Positions 34,934-44,682 are shown, numbered from the stretch's first letter. The stretch: 64,000 nt of DNA from Rhodanobacter sp. B04 (GCF_002001125.1 NZ_MUNV01000007.1:361700-425699); one strand, 5' to 3'. Numbers and translations: made by a program. The notes: generated by a model not told the origin, from the letters alone.

Positions 34934-35985
34934 TTCGCCGGCTCCGCCGTGGCGCTGCGCACCGCCATCCCATCGTCCAGCTGGGTGTTGCCCACCACCA
35001 CCAGCGGGCGCTGCGGATCGAGCTGGCCGGACACCACCGTGGCCGTGTCGGATTCGCCGAGGATATGCACTGGCACCCGCACCGCCTTGCCATCGGCGAC
35101 CTGGAATACCTGCCAGGCGTCACCGTCGCCGACCAGCGCATCACGCGGTACCAGCCAGCCCTGCCATTGCCCGATGATGATGTCCGCGCGATAACCCGCG
35201 CCCACGACGACCGTACCGGTCGGCACGATGTCGGCGTCGAGCAGGTGGGTATGCGCATCGAGCATGCCGGCGACGCGCTTGACCACGCCGTGCACCGCAG
35301 TCCCGGAGCCCAGGGGGACCAGGTTCACGCGATCGCCCACGCTGACCGGATGGGCGGCATCCGGCTCGATCCCGACGCTGACCACGACCCCATCACCGCG
35401 CGCCATCGCGAGCAGCGGCGCGCCGGCCTGCAGCACGCCCCCCTGGTTCGCCATGATCGCGCTGACGATGCCGTCGCAAGGCGCCCGCAGCGTGAACACC
35501 GCTGCGTCGCCCTGCTGCTTGCGCAAGGCATCGAGCGTTGAACGCGCATCGCTCAGCGCCTTGTCGGCCTGCGCCAACTGGTCGCGCGTGGCCAGTTGCT
35601 GGCCCAGCAATTGCCCGGTGTGGGCGCGCTGGGTGCGGGCCAGTTCCCATGCCGTCTGCGCCTGCCGGTAGGTCGCCACGGCAGCAGGTGCCAGGGCAAA
35701 ACTCAGCAGCGGCTGGCCACGCTTGACGGCGACACCGGCGGTGACCTCGAAGTGCGCCACCGATCCTTCCGCCTGCACGTTGAGGGTGGTGGCCGCGTCG
35801 AGCGCCGGCGCCGCCGTGCCGTACGCGCTCACGATCTCGGGCAGGTTGCCGTGGCGGGTCGGCTGGGTGGTGACCAGCGCACTGACCTTGTCGCCCTGCC
35901 CGTCGGCATCGCCCTGCCCGGCTGCGCATGCCGCGAGCAGGCAGGCCAGTGTCACAGGCGCGAAGAAGCGCAGATACATGCTCAT
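34930..35985 (-). CDS. RND efflux periplasmic adaptor (lipoprotein)
   Basis: The 351-residue membrane-fusion protein has lipobox LAAC (Cys20). It contains lipoyl halves (VQAEGSVAHFEVTAGVAVKRGQ and LRAPCDGIVSAIMANQGG), a coiled coil around 110-160, and beta-barrel and membrane-proximal domains to the end. It couples the RND pump to the outer-membrane factor, with 4-bp overlaps on both sides. A second ATG six bases downstream is an alternative start. Confidence 0.9.
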   Translation of the reverse strand: MSMYLRFFAPVTLACLLAACAAGQGDADGQGDKVSALVTTQPTRHGNLPEIVSAYGTAAPALDAATTLNVQAEGSVAHFEVTAGVAVKRGQPLLSFALAPAAVATYRQAQTAWELARTQRAHTGQLLGQQLATRDQLAQADKALSDARSTLDALRKQQGDAAVFTLRAPCDGIVSAIMANQGGVLQAGAPLLAMARGDGVVVSVGIEPDAAHPVSVGDRVNLVPLGSGTAVHGVVKRVAGMLDAHTHLLDADIVPTGTVVVGAGYRADIIIGQWQGWLVPRDALVGDGDAWQVFQVADGKAVRVPVHILGESDTATVVSGQLDPQRPLVVVGNTQLDDGMAVRSATAEPAK

Positions 35986-37379
35986 GGTGCGATGACTTCC
36001 TGGGGAAGGGAGGCGGGCATGCCGGCACCGACCAGGGTGTCGATGGCCACCTGTTGTTCGAGCACGGCCTGTTCCAGCGCGATGGCTCCAGACTGCCGGG
36101 CCTGTGCCGCCGCCACGAGATCGACATAGCTGCGCAGGTCGATCAGACCGGCTTGCCAGGCATGCTCGGCGTGCGTCGCTTCATTCGCAGCCTCATGCAA
36201 TGGCTGCTGCAATGCCGCCAGTTGCGCACGCGCCTGCACCTGCTCGGCCAGCAGTGCGTCGATCTCGCCATGCGCCGAGTTCAGGCGGTCGCGGTATTCA
36301 TCGTGCAGTTGCTGGCGCGTGGCCTTGGCGATCGCGATATTGCCCTGGTTGCGGTCGAAGATCGGCAGCTCGAAGCTGATCGCCGGGCCGCCATTGCGCA
36401 CCCGGCTGTTGTCCTGCGAGGCGCTGTAGCCGAACGACAAGGCCGGGAACTGCGCCAGCACCGCCGCACGCAGGGTCGCCTCCTGCGCCTGGTAGCCAAG
36501 CTGCAGCGCCACCAGATCGGGGCGCCGGCGCGGCAGGGTGTCGATCTGCTGGTGCATTTGCGTCGTATCGGGCGCGGGCAGATCAAGCCGCGTCGGCATC
36601 GGCACGACCGCATCGGGCGCCAGGCCGAGCAGCGCGTTCAGCGCATGTCGCTGACCCAGCAGGCGACGCTGCAAATCGTCCGCGGCTGCCTGCGCGTCAG
36701 CCGCGGCCGCCAGATCGGGCGCGGCGGTGGCCAGGTCGTGATTGCCATCGGCCATGCTCTGGCGCATGCGTTCGCTGCGCTGCTGCAGCAGGCCGAGGCT
36801 GTGTTGCTGCGCCGCGGCCAACCGCTCACCCTCGACCAGATCGACCACCAGCAGCCGCGCCTGGCCCACCGTCAGCCATTCCTGCCACAACAGGCTGGCA
36901 TCGACCTGCGCCGCGGCCGCCTGCGCCGCGGCACGGCGCGGCGCCAGGGTCACCAATGCCCTGATGTCCTCGCTGATGCCTGCCGTCCATGCCGTGGAAT
37001 CTCCTGCCCCGGAGATCAGGTAACCCAGGCTGCCATTGAGCGCCGGGTTGGGCAGCAGCCCGGCCTGGAGCATCTGCGCCTGCGCCACCTTGTGCTCCGC
37101 GCGGGCGCGGCGCAGATCGGGATTGTTGAGCAGCACCAGGCGCTCGATCGTCGCGACATCCAGTGTCGTTCCGGCTGCCGGTGCGCCGCGCAACTCGGCC
37201 AGTTGCGCCGGCAATTTGCCGGGCTCAGGCAAGGGCAGCGCATGGTATGTGGCACAACCGCCGAGCAGCGCACCGACCGACCACAGGCCAAGGCGCGTCG
37301 CGAGTTTTCGCGCCACGGCACCGGCCTGCTCCAGGCCACAGGCCATTGAACGTGCGGATAGCGACAAACCGGACTCCAT
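35982..37379 (-). CDS. TolC-family outer-membrane efflux lipoprotein
   Basis: The 465-residue outer-membrane factor has a long n-region and a lipobox, LGGC (Cys42), followed by two TolC repeats; NNPDLRRARAEHKVAQAQ and RRRPDLVALQLGYQAQEA are typical strand-helix starts. It is the first gene of the RND operon. Translation from the internal Met at residue 12 would also give a lipoprotein signal. Confidence 0.9.
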   Translation of the reverse strand: MESGLSLSARSMACGLEQAGAVARKLATRLGLWSVGALLGGCATYHALPLPEPGKLPAQLAELRGAPAAGTTLDVATIERLVLLNNPDLRRARAEHKVAQAQMLQAGLLPNPALNGSLGYLISGAGDSTAWTAGISEDIRALVTLAPRRAAAQAAAAQVDASLLWQEWLTVGQARLLVVDLVEGERLAAAQQHSLGLLQQRSERMRQSMADGNHDLATAAPDLAAAADAQAAADDLQRRLLGQRHALNALLGLAPDAVVPMPTRLDLPAPDTTQMHQQIDTLPRRRPDLVALQLGYQAQEATLRAAVLAQFPALSFGYSASQDNSRVRNGGPAISFELPIFDRNQGNIAIAKATRQQLHDEYRDRLNSAHGEIDALLAEQVQARAQLAALQQPLHEAANEATHAEHAWQAGLIDLRSYVDLVAAAQARQSGAIALEQAVLEQQVAIDTLVGAGMPASLPQEVIAP

Positions 37380-37491
37380 AAGATGTCTCGCAGGACAGTG
37401 ACAGAGACTAACAAGCCTGCCTTAGCAGCTACTTTGCCGAAAGCTTGCGCGAAGCACCCGGGCCGAGCCCCGGATCCATGAATGGCCTGAA

Positions 37492-37530
37492 TTGCCCGTC
37501 ATTACCAGCAAAAGCTGGGATGACGGGCAA
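37492..37530. repeat. REP-like palindromic repeat
   Basis: TTGCCCGTCAT and ATGACGGGCAA form a perfect 11-bp stem, with an inner CCAGC-AAAA-GCTGG hairpin. This resembles the GTCATTCCCG(N)CGGGAATGAC-type palindromes dispersed in many proteobacterial genomes. It lies in the 247-bp gap between the divergent RND operon and the propeller gene. It has no T-tract in either orientation. Confidence 0.7.
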
Positions 37531-37626
37531 GACTTATTCAAACCATCCCTAAGGCACGCATAAGCCACCGGCTGCATGCTGGCTGGAGCAAGGCATCCGT
37601 CCATCCCCAACCCCAAGGAGCCACCC

Positions 37627-38661
37627 ATGCAACCGCTACTGCGCGCCATGCTGCCCGTCACGTTACTGGCTGCGGCGCTCTTGCCGCTGACTATCCAGGC
37701 GACGACGCCACACACCGACTACAAGGTGCTCTCGAAGCTGGCGCTGGGTGGACCGGGCGGCTGGGACTACCTGAGTTTCGACGCGCAGCGGCACCATCTC
37801 TTCGTCAGCCGCGGTGATCATGTGCTGGTGATCGACGTCGATCGGCACAAGCAGGTCGGCAGCATCGCCGATACCCAGGGCGTGCACGGCATCGCGATCG
37901 CGCAGGATCTCAAGCGCGGCTTCACCAGCGACGGCAAGAGCGCCTCGGTGACGGTGTTCGACCTGGATACGCTGCAGACCGTCGCCACCGTCAGCGGTAC
38001 CGGCGAGAAGCCCGATGCGATCGTCTACGACCCAGCCTCGCACCATGTACTGACTTTCAACGGCAAGAGCGGCACCGCCAGCGTGATCGACCCGGCGAAG
38101 AATGCAGTCATCGCCAGCATCGCCCTGCCCGGCAAACCCGAGTTCGCGGTAGCCGATGGCGCCGGCCACGTCTACGTGAACATCGAGGACAAGGCCGAAC
38201 TGGCCCAGATCGATTCGGCCAGCAACAAGGTGCTGCACACCTGGTCGCTGGCACCCTGCGAATCGCCCAGCGGACTGGCCATCGACCGCACCCACCACCG
38301 GCTGTTCTCGGTATGCGACAACCAGAAGATGGCGGTGCTCGATGCCGACAACGGCCAGCTCGTCGCCACCATGCCGATCGGCGACGGACCGGATGCGGTG
38401 GTCTTCGATGACGCCACCGCGACGGCCTACAGCTCCAATGGCGAAAGCGGCACGATCACCGCCGTGCACGAAGACGATCCCACCCATTTCCGCGTGACAG
38501 CCACCATCCCCACCCAACCCAGCGCACGCACGCTCGCGCTTGATCCGCGCTCACATCGGCTGTACCTCTCTGCCGCGCAATGGGACAAGACCAAACAGGC
38601 GAACGGACGTCCAAACCTGGTGCCAGGCAGCTTTGCCATCCTCACCGTCGGGCAACCCTGA
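37627..38661 (+). CDS. Secreted YncE-like beta-propeller protein
   Basis: The 344-residue protein has a signal peptide (about residues 1-25) and repeated blades with DxDxxK-type strands (VLVIDVDRHKQVGSI, TVFDLDTLQTVATV, SVIDPAKNAVIASI and others), as in the seven-bladed YncE/YVTN family. Such proteins are periplasmic and may bind ligands or DNA; enzymatic function is not apparent. The ATG at 37627 with AAGGAGCC upstream is a good start. It is convergent with the QseC-like kinase gene. Confidence 0.85.
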   Translation: MQPLLRAMLPVTLLAAALLPLTIQATTPHTDYKVLSKLALGGPGGWDYLSFDAQRHHLFVSRGDHVLVIDVDRHKQVGSIADTQGVHGIAIAQDLKRGFTSDGKSASVTVFDLDTLQTVATVSGTGEKPDAIVYDPASHHVLTFNGKSGTASVIDPAKNAVIASIALPGKPEFAVADGAGHVYVNIEDKAELAQIDSASNKVLHTWSLAPCESPSGLAIDRTHHRLFSVCDNQKMAVLDADNGQLVATMPIGDGPDAVVFDDATATAYSSNGESGTITAVHEDDPTHFRVTATIPTQPSARTLALDPRSHRLYLSAAQWDKTKQANGRPNLVPGSFAILTVGQP

Positions 38662-38678
38662 AATCGCACGACCGCACT

Positions 38679-38700
38679 GCCCCGGCGCATCCGCCGGGGC
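38679..38700. terminator. Hairpin between convergent genes
   Basis: GCCCCGGCG-CATC-CGCCGGGGC is a perfect 9-bp stem with a 4-nt loop. It lies exactly between the convergent propeller and kinase genes. No T-tract is present, so termination efficiency is uncertain. Confidence 0.55.
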
Positions 38701-38704
38701 GTGC

Positions 38705-40102
38705 TCATGCCTTGGGCAACGGAATCGCGACACGCACTCGCAAACCGTTGCCAAACGGGGAATCGAGCAACTGGATCGTCGCCCCGTGCAATTGCGCCGC
38801 GCGTTGCACGATGGAAAGCCCCAGCCCATACCCTTCGCCGCGACTGCTGGCCTCGCGGTGGAAACGCGCAAAGACCTGTGCCCGGCGCTCCGCCGGAATA
38901 CCCGGGCCATCGTCGATCACTTCCAGCACGGCGTCCTGCACCTCCTTGCCGACCGAAAGCTGCACCTGCCCGCCCGCCGGCACGTGCCGCATGGCGTTCT
39001 CGATCAGGTTGCGCAGCAGCGCAGCCAGCGCCGCTTCGTAGCCGTCCACCACCACCTGCTCGGCGCATGGCGCATAAGCGAGCTCCACGCCGCTTTCGGC
39101 GATGACCGGTGCCAGTTCCTCGATCACGTCGACCGCGACCGCAGCGAGATCCACCGCCGCATGCTGGCCGGAGGCCACACCCGACTCCAGTCGCGCCAGC
39201 GCCAGCAACTGCTCCACCCGGCGGGCGAGTCCGGCCACCACATGCTGGGCGCTGACCATGCTGGCCGTGGCTTCCGCCGGATCGGTCGTCGCCATGGCGC
39301 TTTCCAGATTGATCATCGTCGATGCCAGCGGCGTACGCAGTTCGTGCGCCACGTCGGCACTGAAGCGCCGCTCGCGCTCCAGCGCGTCGGCCAGTCGTTC
39401 CAACTGGTCGTTGAGCGCACCCAGCACCGGTTGCAGTTCCACCGGCGCCCGCGCCAGCACGATCGGCGTGCGGCTGCCCAGTTCGCGCGACGCCAGCGCG
39501 CTGGCCAGCGATTCCAGCGGGCGCAGTCCCCGCTTCACCGCCCAGCCGACCAGCAGGGCCAGCAACGGCAGGCCGATCAACAACGGCAGGCCGTGGTCGA
39601 ACCACAGCGCACGCGCGATGTCATGGCGGCTGTCGTAACGCTCGCCGGTACGGATCACCACGCCGGCGACCGGGTCGGCCAGGGTGAAGATGCGCCACGT
39701 ATAACCGCCTTGTCGCACGTCGCGGAAATTGGCATCGTCCGGCCGCGGCGGCGGCAGGCTGGCGAGGTTCACCGTCGCCAGCACCAGCTGCCCATCATGC
39801 CCGAAGACCTGGAAGCCCACTTCCGACTCGTAGGTATGGCCATGCCGCGACAATGCCTGCGCACGGGGCGGCTCGACCGGCACCCGCATGCCCTGCCCAT
39901 CGTCGCTGCGCAGGGAGCCGATGCCGGCATGCTCGATCAGCACGTCCAGCGTGCGCGCGGACTGTGCCAGTCGGCCGTCCGACAGTTCGTTCACCTCGAT
40001 CAGGGTGCGCCGGAAACTCAACAGGCCCAGCGGCAACAGCACCGCGACCAGCACCAGCACGATCAGCCAGCGCAGCCTGGCACGCAGGCTCGGCAGGATC
40101 AC
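38705..40102 (-). CDS. Sensor histidine kinase (QseC-like)
   Basis: The 465-residue kinase starts at a GTG overlapping the regulator stop (GTGA). It has TM1 at about 10-30, a periplasmic sensor domain, TM2 near 160-180 and a HAMP-like region (AVKRGLRPLESLASAL). The HisKA domain has His253 in DVAHELRTPLAS, and the HATPase has NLIENAMRHV, DDGPGIP and GYGLGLSIV. It is the partner of the adjacent OmpR-type regulator; the ligand is unknown. Confidence 0.91.
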   Translation of the reverse strand: MILPSLRARLRWLIVLVLVAVLLPLGLLSFRRTLIEVNELSDGRLAQSARTLDVLIEHAGIGSLRSDDGQGMRVPVEPPRAQALSRHGHTYESEVGFQVFGHDGQLVLATVNLASLPPPRPDDANFRDVRQGGYTWRIFTLADPVAGVVIRTGERYDSRHDIARALWFDHGLPLLIGLPLLALLVGWAVKRGLRPLESLASALASRELGSRTPIVLARAPVELQPVLGALNDQLERLADALERERRFSADVAHELRTPLASTMINLESAMATTDPAEATASMVSAQHVVAGLARRVEQLLALARLESGVASGQHAAVDLAAVAVDVIEELAPVIAESGVELAYAPCAEQVVVDGYEAALAALLRNLIENAMRHVPAGGQVQLSVGKEVQDAVLEVIDDGPGIPAERRAQVFARFHREASSRGEGYGLGLSIVQRAAQLHGATIQLLDSPFGNGLRVRVAIPLPKA

Positions 40103-40764
40103 TTCGGTTCCCGCGGGATCATGTAGCCGAAGCCACGCACGGTATGGATCGTCTCGAAACTCAGCTTGCGGCGCAGCGTATGCACCAGCACTTCGAGCGC
40201 GCTGTTGCCCACCACGTTGTCCAGGCCGTACAGCGAGTTTTCCAGACTCTCGCGCCGCACCAGCCGGCCGGCGCGCTCCATCAGGATCTGCAGCAGCGAG
40301 AACTCGCGCCGGGTCAGCTCGATGCGTTCGCCGCGGAACACCACCTCGGAAGTGCCCAGGTCCAGGACCAGCGCGCCGGCCTCGATCCGGTTGGCCGCCA
40401 GGCCATGCGTGCGCCGGGTCAGCGAGCGGATCCGCGCGCACAGTTCGTCGAGATGGAAAGGCTTGATCAGATAGTCGTCCGCACCGGCGTCCAGCCCGCG
40501 CACGCGGGCATCCAGGCCATCGCGCGCCGTCATTACGATCACCGGTGTCCTGACGTGCGTGTCGCGCGCCGCGACCAGCACGTCCAGCCCGTCCATGCCC
40601 GGCAACCCCAGATCCAAGAGCACCAGGTCGGCGGTCTGGTCACGCAGGGCCATCAACGCCTCGCGGCCGTTGCGCAGCCAGGTCACGGTATAGGCCAGCC
40701 GTTCCAGCGCACGCTGGATGGCGGCGCCAAGCTGCGGGTCGTCTTCCACCAGAATGATGTGCAC
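40099..40764 (-). CDS. OmpR-family response regulator (QseB-like)
   Basis: The 221-residue regulator has the receiver acidic pair VEDDP, Asp51 (LLDLGLPGMDG) and Lys in LIKPFH, and a winged helix from about 125 ending in TVRGFGYMIP. The GTG at 40764 was chosen over an upstream ATG (40812) because it gives MHIILVEDDP, the standard start, and because AAGGAG stands 6 bp before it. It is translationally coupled to the kinase. Confidence 0.93.
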   Translation of the reverse strand: MHIILVEDDPQLGAAIQRALERLAYTVTWLRNGREALMALRDQTADLVLLDLGLPGMDGLDVLVAARDTHVRTPVIVMTARDGLDARVRGLDAGADDYLIKPFHLDELCARIRSLTRRTHGLAANRIEAGALVLDLGTSEVVFRGERIELTRREFSLLQILMERAGRLVRRESLENSLYGLDNVVGNSALEVLVHTLRRKLSFETIHTVRGFGYMIPREPK

Positions 40765-40972
40765 CGAAAGCTCCTTCGCCTGGCGATGCCGCCCATGATG
40801 CCAGCGCGGCAAGCGCCTTTCGGCGATTATCTTGCAGGTCGCTTACGAAGCGCTTAAGTGCATTCGATCCATCGACAACCGCACGGCGGCTGCACGGCCA
40901 TGACGGCCTGCACCCCGGGCGATACACTCGGACATCCATCATTCAAACCACATCAAGCGCTAAGGAGTCGAC

Positions 40973-41587
40973 ATGACCAAGCCGCCAGGAGCACTGGTCG
41001 CAGCCCTGGCCTTCGCCCTGCTGATACCTGTCGCCCGCGCAGACGAGACGCTCGTGTTCCTGCGTCACGGCGAAAAGCCACCGCTGGGTCTGGGCCAGCT
41101 CGACTGCCAGGGCCTGAATCGTGCGCTGGCTTTGCCATCAGTGCTGCAGGCAAAGTTCGGCACGCCCGCCGCGATCTACGCGCCCGACCCGGGATCCACC
41201 GCGAAGGACAAGGGCGTCGAATACAACTACATCCGCCCGCTGGCCACCATCGAACCGACCGCGATCCGGCTGGGCATGCCGGTCAATACGTCGTTGGGAC
41301 TCCGCCAGATCCAACAGCTGGAGCAGGACCTGCTCGTGCCCGCCTACAGCTCGGCGACGATCTATGTGGCGTGGGAACACAACCTGGCGCAACAGGCAGT
41401 GCAACAGCTGGTTGCCGTTGCCGGTGGCAAGGTGCAACAGATACCCGCCTGGGCCGACGCTGACTACGACTCGCTCTACGTCCTGCGGGTGAAGTGGCAG
41501 AACGGCAAGCCGGTTTCCGTCAGCTTCGAGAAAGAGACTGAAGGACTGAATCATCAGTCGGCCGAGTGTCCCGGTGCACGTCATTGA
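40973..41587 (+). CDS. Secreted histidine phosphatase superfamily protein
   Basis: The 204-residue protein has a signal peptide (residues 1-23, ending VARAD) followed directly by the catalytic LRHGEKP motif (phospho-His) and a later WEHN, which supplies the second His. AAGGAG lies upstream. Periplasmic histidine phosphatases of this small type are poorly characterised; substrates are unknown. It stands alone, with 256 bp free of genes downstream (41588-41843). Confidence 0.82.
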   Translation: MTKPPGALVAALAFALLIPVARADETLVFLRHGEKPPLGLGQLDCQGLNRALALPSVLQAKFGTPAAIYAPDPGSTAKDKGVEYNYIRPLATIEPTAIRLGMPVNTSLGLRQIQQLEQDLLVPAYSSATIYVAWEHNLAQQAVQQLVAVAGGKVQQIPAWADADYDSLYVLRVKWQNGKPVSVSFEKETEGLNHQSAECPGARH

Positions 41588-41843
41588 GTGGTGCAAAAGG
41601 CAGCAACATATTTCGTCACTAGAAAATGCAAATACGTCTGCCCACTTCATCGTCAAGAATGACTGCTATCCCCATTTCTGTCGGTCATGAATGGCGGCTT
41701 TGCGGCGAGCACTTGAAGCAGTCTGTACCCATCCTTGGCCGAAAGCGTACCTCAGGCTAGTGCGATTAGGGTTCGTTATCGAGGGTAGCGAAGTGCTCAG
41801 TACCTATCCCTCCAGAGAGACCACATGCTTCCCATGCCCTGCG
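41588..41843. other. Intergenic stretch, nothing recognised
   Basis: This 256-bp gap between the convergent histidine phosphatase and GlxA-type genes contains no convincing reading frame, RNA gene or terminator. Its base composition is lower in GC than that of its neighbours. Confidence 0.5.
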
Positions 41844-42809
41844 CTAGCCATGCAAGCCGCGGCTACGGCGGCGCAAGGCCTGGGGTGAGAGGCCGTAGAT
41901 ACGCAGGCAGGCGCGCCGCATGCGCTCCATGTCGAGTCCCACCTGTCTTGCGATCTGCTCCAGTGGCTCGCCGGTTTCCTCGATGCGCGGCAAGACCGCT
42001 TCACAGCGCAGGCGCTCGATCGCACGCGCAGGGGTTTCGCCGGTCTCGGCGGTGAACTGCCGCGCGAACTGACGCGGGCTGATGTTTGCCACCTCGGCCA
42101 GCCGCTCGACCGAAAGCTGGTCTTTGAGGTGCAGCCGAGCGTGGGCCAGCGCGTCGCGAATCCGCCCCGGGGTCGGCTCGAGATCGAGCATGGTCGAGAA
42201 CTGCGATTGTCCTCCGCTGCGGCGGTGATAGACCACCAGGTCGCGCGCGATGGCCTTGGATGTTTCGGTGCCGCAATCCTCCTCGATCATCGCCAGCGCG
42301 AGGTCGATCCCGGCGGTGATGCCGGCTGAGGTCCAGATATCGTCTTCGCGGACGAAGATCCGGTCCGACTCGACCTCGATGGCGGGGTAGCGCCGTTGCA
42401 GCTCGGGTGCACAGCGCCAATGCGTGGTGGCACGACGGCCGTCCAGTAGACCGGCGGCCGCGAGCAGGAAGGCTCCGGTGCAGACACTCGCCGTGCGTCG
42501 GGCACGGGGGGAGATGGCGCGGACGAGGTCCACCGTATCGGCTTGTGCATCGGATGCGTCTGGCGTCGGCGCACCCACCACCATCAAGGTATCGACATGC
42601 CCGCGAGGCGATGCCGCCGTGGTGTCGATCGCGATCCCGGAGCTTCCACGAACCAGTCCACCAGTGCTGGAGATGACGCGGATGCCGTAGCCGGCCTGAT
42701 GAAAGTCCCTCGCCAGCGTGAAGGCGCAGAGCGGGCCGCCGAGGTCGAGCAACTCGAACCCCGGGAACACGACAAACCAGATGGCCTTCGATGTTTTTGG
42801 ACGCGGCAT
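41844..42809 (-). CDS. GlxA-type transcriptional regulator (DJ-1/PfpI + AraC)
   Basis: The 321-residue protein has an N-terminal DJ-1/PfpI-like domain (about 8-180; VVFPGFELLDLGGPL and the nucleophile-elbow-like Cys in ASVCTGAFLLAAAGLL). Its C-terminal AraC/XylS double HTH (about 215-315) contains VERLAEVANISPRQFARQF and PLEQIARQVGLD. This architecture is shared with GlxA/FtrA regulators. It is divergent from the hydrolase genes starting at 42932, which it probably controls. The start is the ATG at 42809 (MPRPKTSKAIW). Confidence 0.92.
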   Translation of the reverse strand: MPRPKTSKAIWFVVFPGFELLDLGGPLCAFTLARDFHQAGYGIRVISSTGGLVRGSSGIAIDTTAASPRGHVDTLMVVGAPTPDASDAQADTVDLVRAISPRARRTASVCTGAFLLAAAGLLDGRRATTHWRCAPELQRRYPAIEVESDRIFVREDDIWTSAGITAGIDLALAMIEEDCGTETSKAIARDLVVYHRRSGGQSQFSTMLDLEPTPGRIRDALAHARLHLKDQLSVERLAEVANISPRQFARQFTAETGETPARAIERLRCEAVLPRIEETGEPLEQIARQVGLDMERMRRACLRIYGLSPQALRRRSRGLHG

Positions 42810-42931
42810 GTCAGGTTTCCGGAATTGGCAGGATAAGTGGGAATTATGTCCTTTCTGCCATCCGCATGGGGCCCAAGATTTCTCTGTCAAACAACCCCCG
42901 GCCATGGCCGGCTACCGACGGAGAAAAATCG

Positions 42932-43615
42932 ATGAACACTTCCATCCCCAACATAATTCTGGTTCACGGCGCCTGGGCCGATGGCTCGAGCTGGTCGAAG
43001 GTGATCCCGCTGCTGGCCCGCAAGGGGCTCACCGCCACCGCTGTGCAGCTCCCGCTGACTGGCTTCGAGGCCGACGTGGCCGCCGTGCAGCGCGCCATCG
43101 CGCTGGAAGAAGGCGACGTGGTCCTGGTCGGCCACAGCTATGCCGGCGCGGTGATCGGCGAAGCGGGCAACGACCCGAAGGTGGCCCGCATGGTCTACAT
43201 CGACGCGTTCGCACCGGACGCGGGCGAGTCGGCGGGTACGTTGTTCGAGAAGTTCGAGACCGCGCCGCTCAATGACGAAATCCGCCCGGATGCACAGGGC
43301 TATCTGAAGCTCACCCGGGACGGCATTTTCAAGCTGTTCGCGCAGGACCTGGACGACACCGAGAAAGCGTTGGTCTACGCCACGCAAGGTCCGCTGCATG
43401 CCTCCGCACTCGGCGGCACGCTGACCGAAGCGGCTTGGCGCAGCCGGCCGACGTACTACTTCATCGGAAATCAGGATCATGCGATTCCCCGCGTGGAGCA
43501 GGAGCGCATGGCCGCTCGCATGAACGCCACCGTGGCACACGTCGACAGCAGTCACGTGCCGATGCTGTCGCAGCCGCAGGCTGTAGCTGACTTCATCGTC
43601 TCCGCCGCCGCTTGA
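42932..43615 (+). CDS. Alpha/beta hydrolase (EstA/methylesterase-like)
   Basis: The 227-residue hydrolase of the AB_hydrolase_6 type opens with NIILVHGAWADGSSW. Ser is in VGHSYAG, Asp in FIGNQDHAIP and His in DSSHVPMLSQP. It resembles the small esterases often annotated as salicylate- or pyrethroid-type esterases. The start MNTSIPN at 42932 was preferred over upstream codons. It lies 122 bp from the divergent GlxA-type regulator and is the first of three catabolic-looking genes. Confidence 0.87.
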   Translation: MNTSIPNIILVHGAWADGSSWSKVIPLLARKGLTATAVQLPLTGFEADVAAVQRAIALEEGDVVLVGHSYAGAVIGEAGNDPKVARMVYIDAFAPDAGESAGTLFEKFETAPLNDEIRPDAQGYLKLTRDGIFKLFAQDLDDTEKALVYATQGPLHASALGGTLTEAAWRSRPTYYFIGNQDHAIPRVEQERMAARMNATVAHVDSSHVPMLSQPQAVADFIVSAAA

Positions 43616-43714
43616 GGCCGCCTTCGGCGGGCCTGCTGGCCGCATCAGAGCTATCGCGTGGCGCTCGATGCCAGATCGGCGCCACGCCCTGATTCTTCGC
43701 AGGAGTGATATCTC

Positions 43715-44605
43715 ATGATGATCGAAGCAAACGGCATTGAGCTGCATGTCGAACAACGTGGCGCGGGAGGACCGGCGCTGGTGTTCCTGCACTACTGGGG
43801 TGGTTCTTCGCGTACCTGGCAACACGTGGTCGACGCGCTTTCGCCCGACTACCGCACCGTCGCCATCGACCAGCGCGGCTGGGGCAGCTCCGCTGCACCG
43901 GACGCAGGCTATGCGTTGAGCGATCTGGCCGGCGACGTGCTCGCGGTGGTCGATTCCCTGGCGCTGGAGAGCTACATCCTGGTCGGCCATTCGATGGGCG
44001 GTAAGGCCGCACAGCTTGCGGCATCGCGGCGTCCGCGCGGGCTGCGGGGTCTGGTGCTAGTGGCGCCCGCACCGCCGACGCCGTTGGCGCTTCCGCTCGA
44101 CGCTCGCCGGGGCATGGTGCATGCCTACGACTCGCGCGCGAGCATCGTCGCCACCTTGCAGCAAGTGCTTGCACCCGACGGCTTGCCTGACGGTGATCTG
44201 GACACGGTCATCGCGGACAGTCTGGCCGGTGCCAGCCCAGCCAAGGCGGCCTGGCCACTGGCGACCAGCCAGGAAGACATTACAGCGGTGGTTCCGTTGA
44301 TCGATGTGCCGGTAATCGTGATTTCCGGTGAGCACGATCGGGTCGACCCTCCCGAGGTACTGCGTCGCGAACTGCTGCCGCGCATTCCCCAGGCCAGGCT
44401 GGTCGTGCTCCCGGGTGTCGGGCACTTGTTGCCGCTGGAGGCGCCGGCCGATCTGGCCAACGTGATCAAGGCCTTTGTGCTGGCACAGACCAGGGGCGGG
44501 TTCTTCGCACTGCCCGAGGCCCGGCAAGAGGTTGCTCTGACCCGCTGCGGTGATTGCGGCATGGCGCGCCTGACGGCCAGTACGACCGCACCCCGGCATC
44601 CGTAA
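43715..44605 (+). CDS. Alpha/beta hydrolase (haloperoxidase/epoxide-hydrolase-like)
   Basis: The 296-residue hydrolase has an oxyanion region LVFLHYWGGSSRTW, nucleophile VGHSMGG, an Asp in ISGEHDRVDPP and His in PGVGHLLPLEAP. A second ATG three bases on is equally good; AGGAG is upstream. The last 25 residues (after FFALPEARQE) are atypical and may be tail sequence. It is the second gene of the set divergent from the GlxA-type regulator; a hairpin (GCCGCCTTCGGCGGGC) lies at 43617-43632. Confidence 0.85.
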   Translation: MMIEANGIELHVEQRGAGGPALVFLHYWGGSSRTWQHVVDALSPDYRTVAIDQRGWGSSAAPDAGYALSDLAGDVLAVVDSLALESYILVGHSMGGKAAQLAASRRPRGLRGLVLVAPAPPTPLALPLDARRGMVHAYDSRASIVATLQQVLAPDGLPDGDLDTVIADSLAGASPAKAAWPLATSQEDITAVVPLIDVPVIVISGEHDRVDPPEVLRRELLPRIPQARLVVLPGVGHLLPLEAPADLANVIKAFVLAQTRGGFFALPEARQEVALTRCGDCGMARLTASTTAPRHP

Positions 44606-44682
44606 TCGCGCCGCACATCGCACAAAGAAACTGCCGCCGAAGCGGCTCACCCCAATCCCCTTCATTTACTGAGGACACGTCC

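Noticed and set aside
31841..35194. 1117-codon plus-strand open frame opposite the RND pump
   Set aside because: It is rich in His, Arg and Gln without any domain; the minus-strand RND protein is clear.
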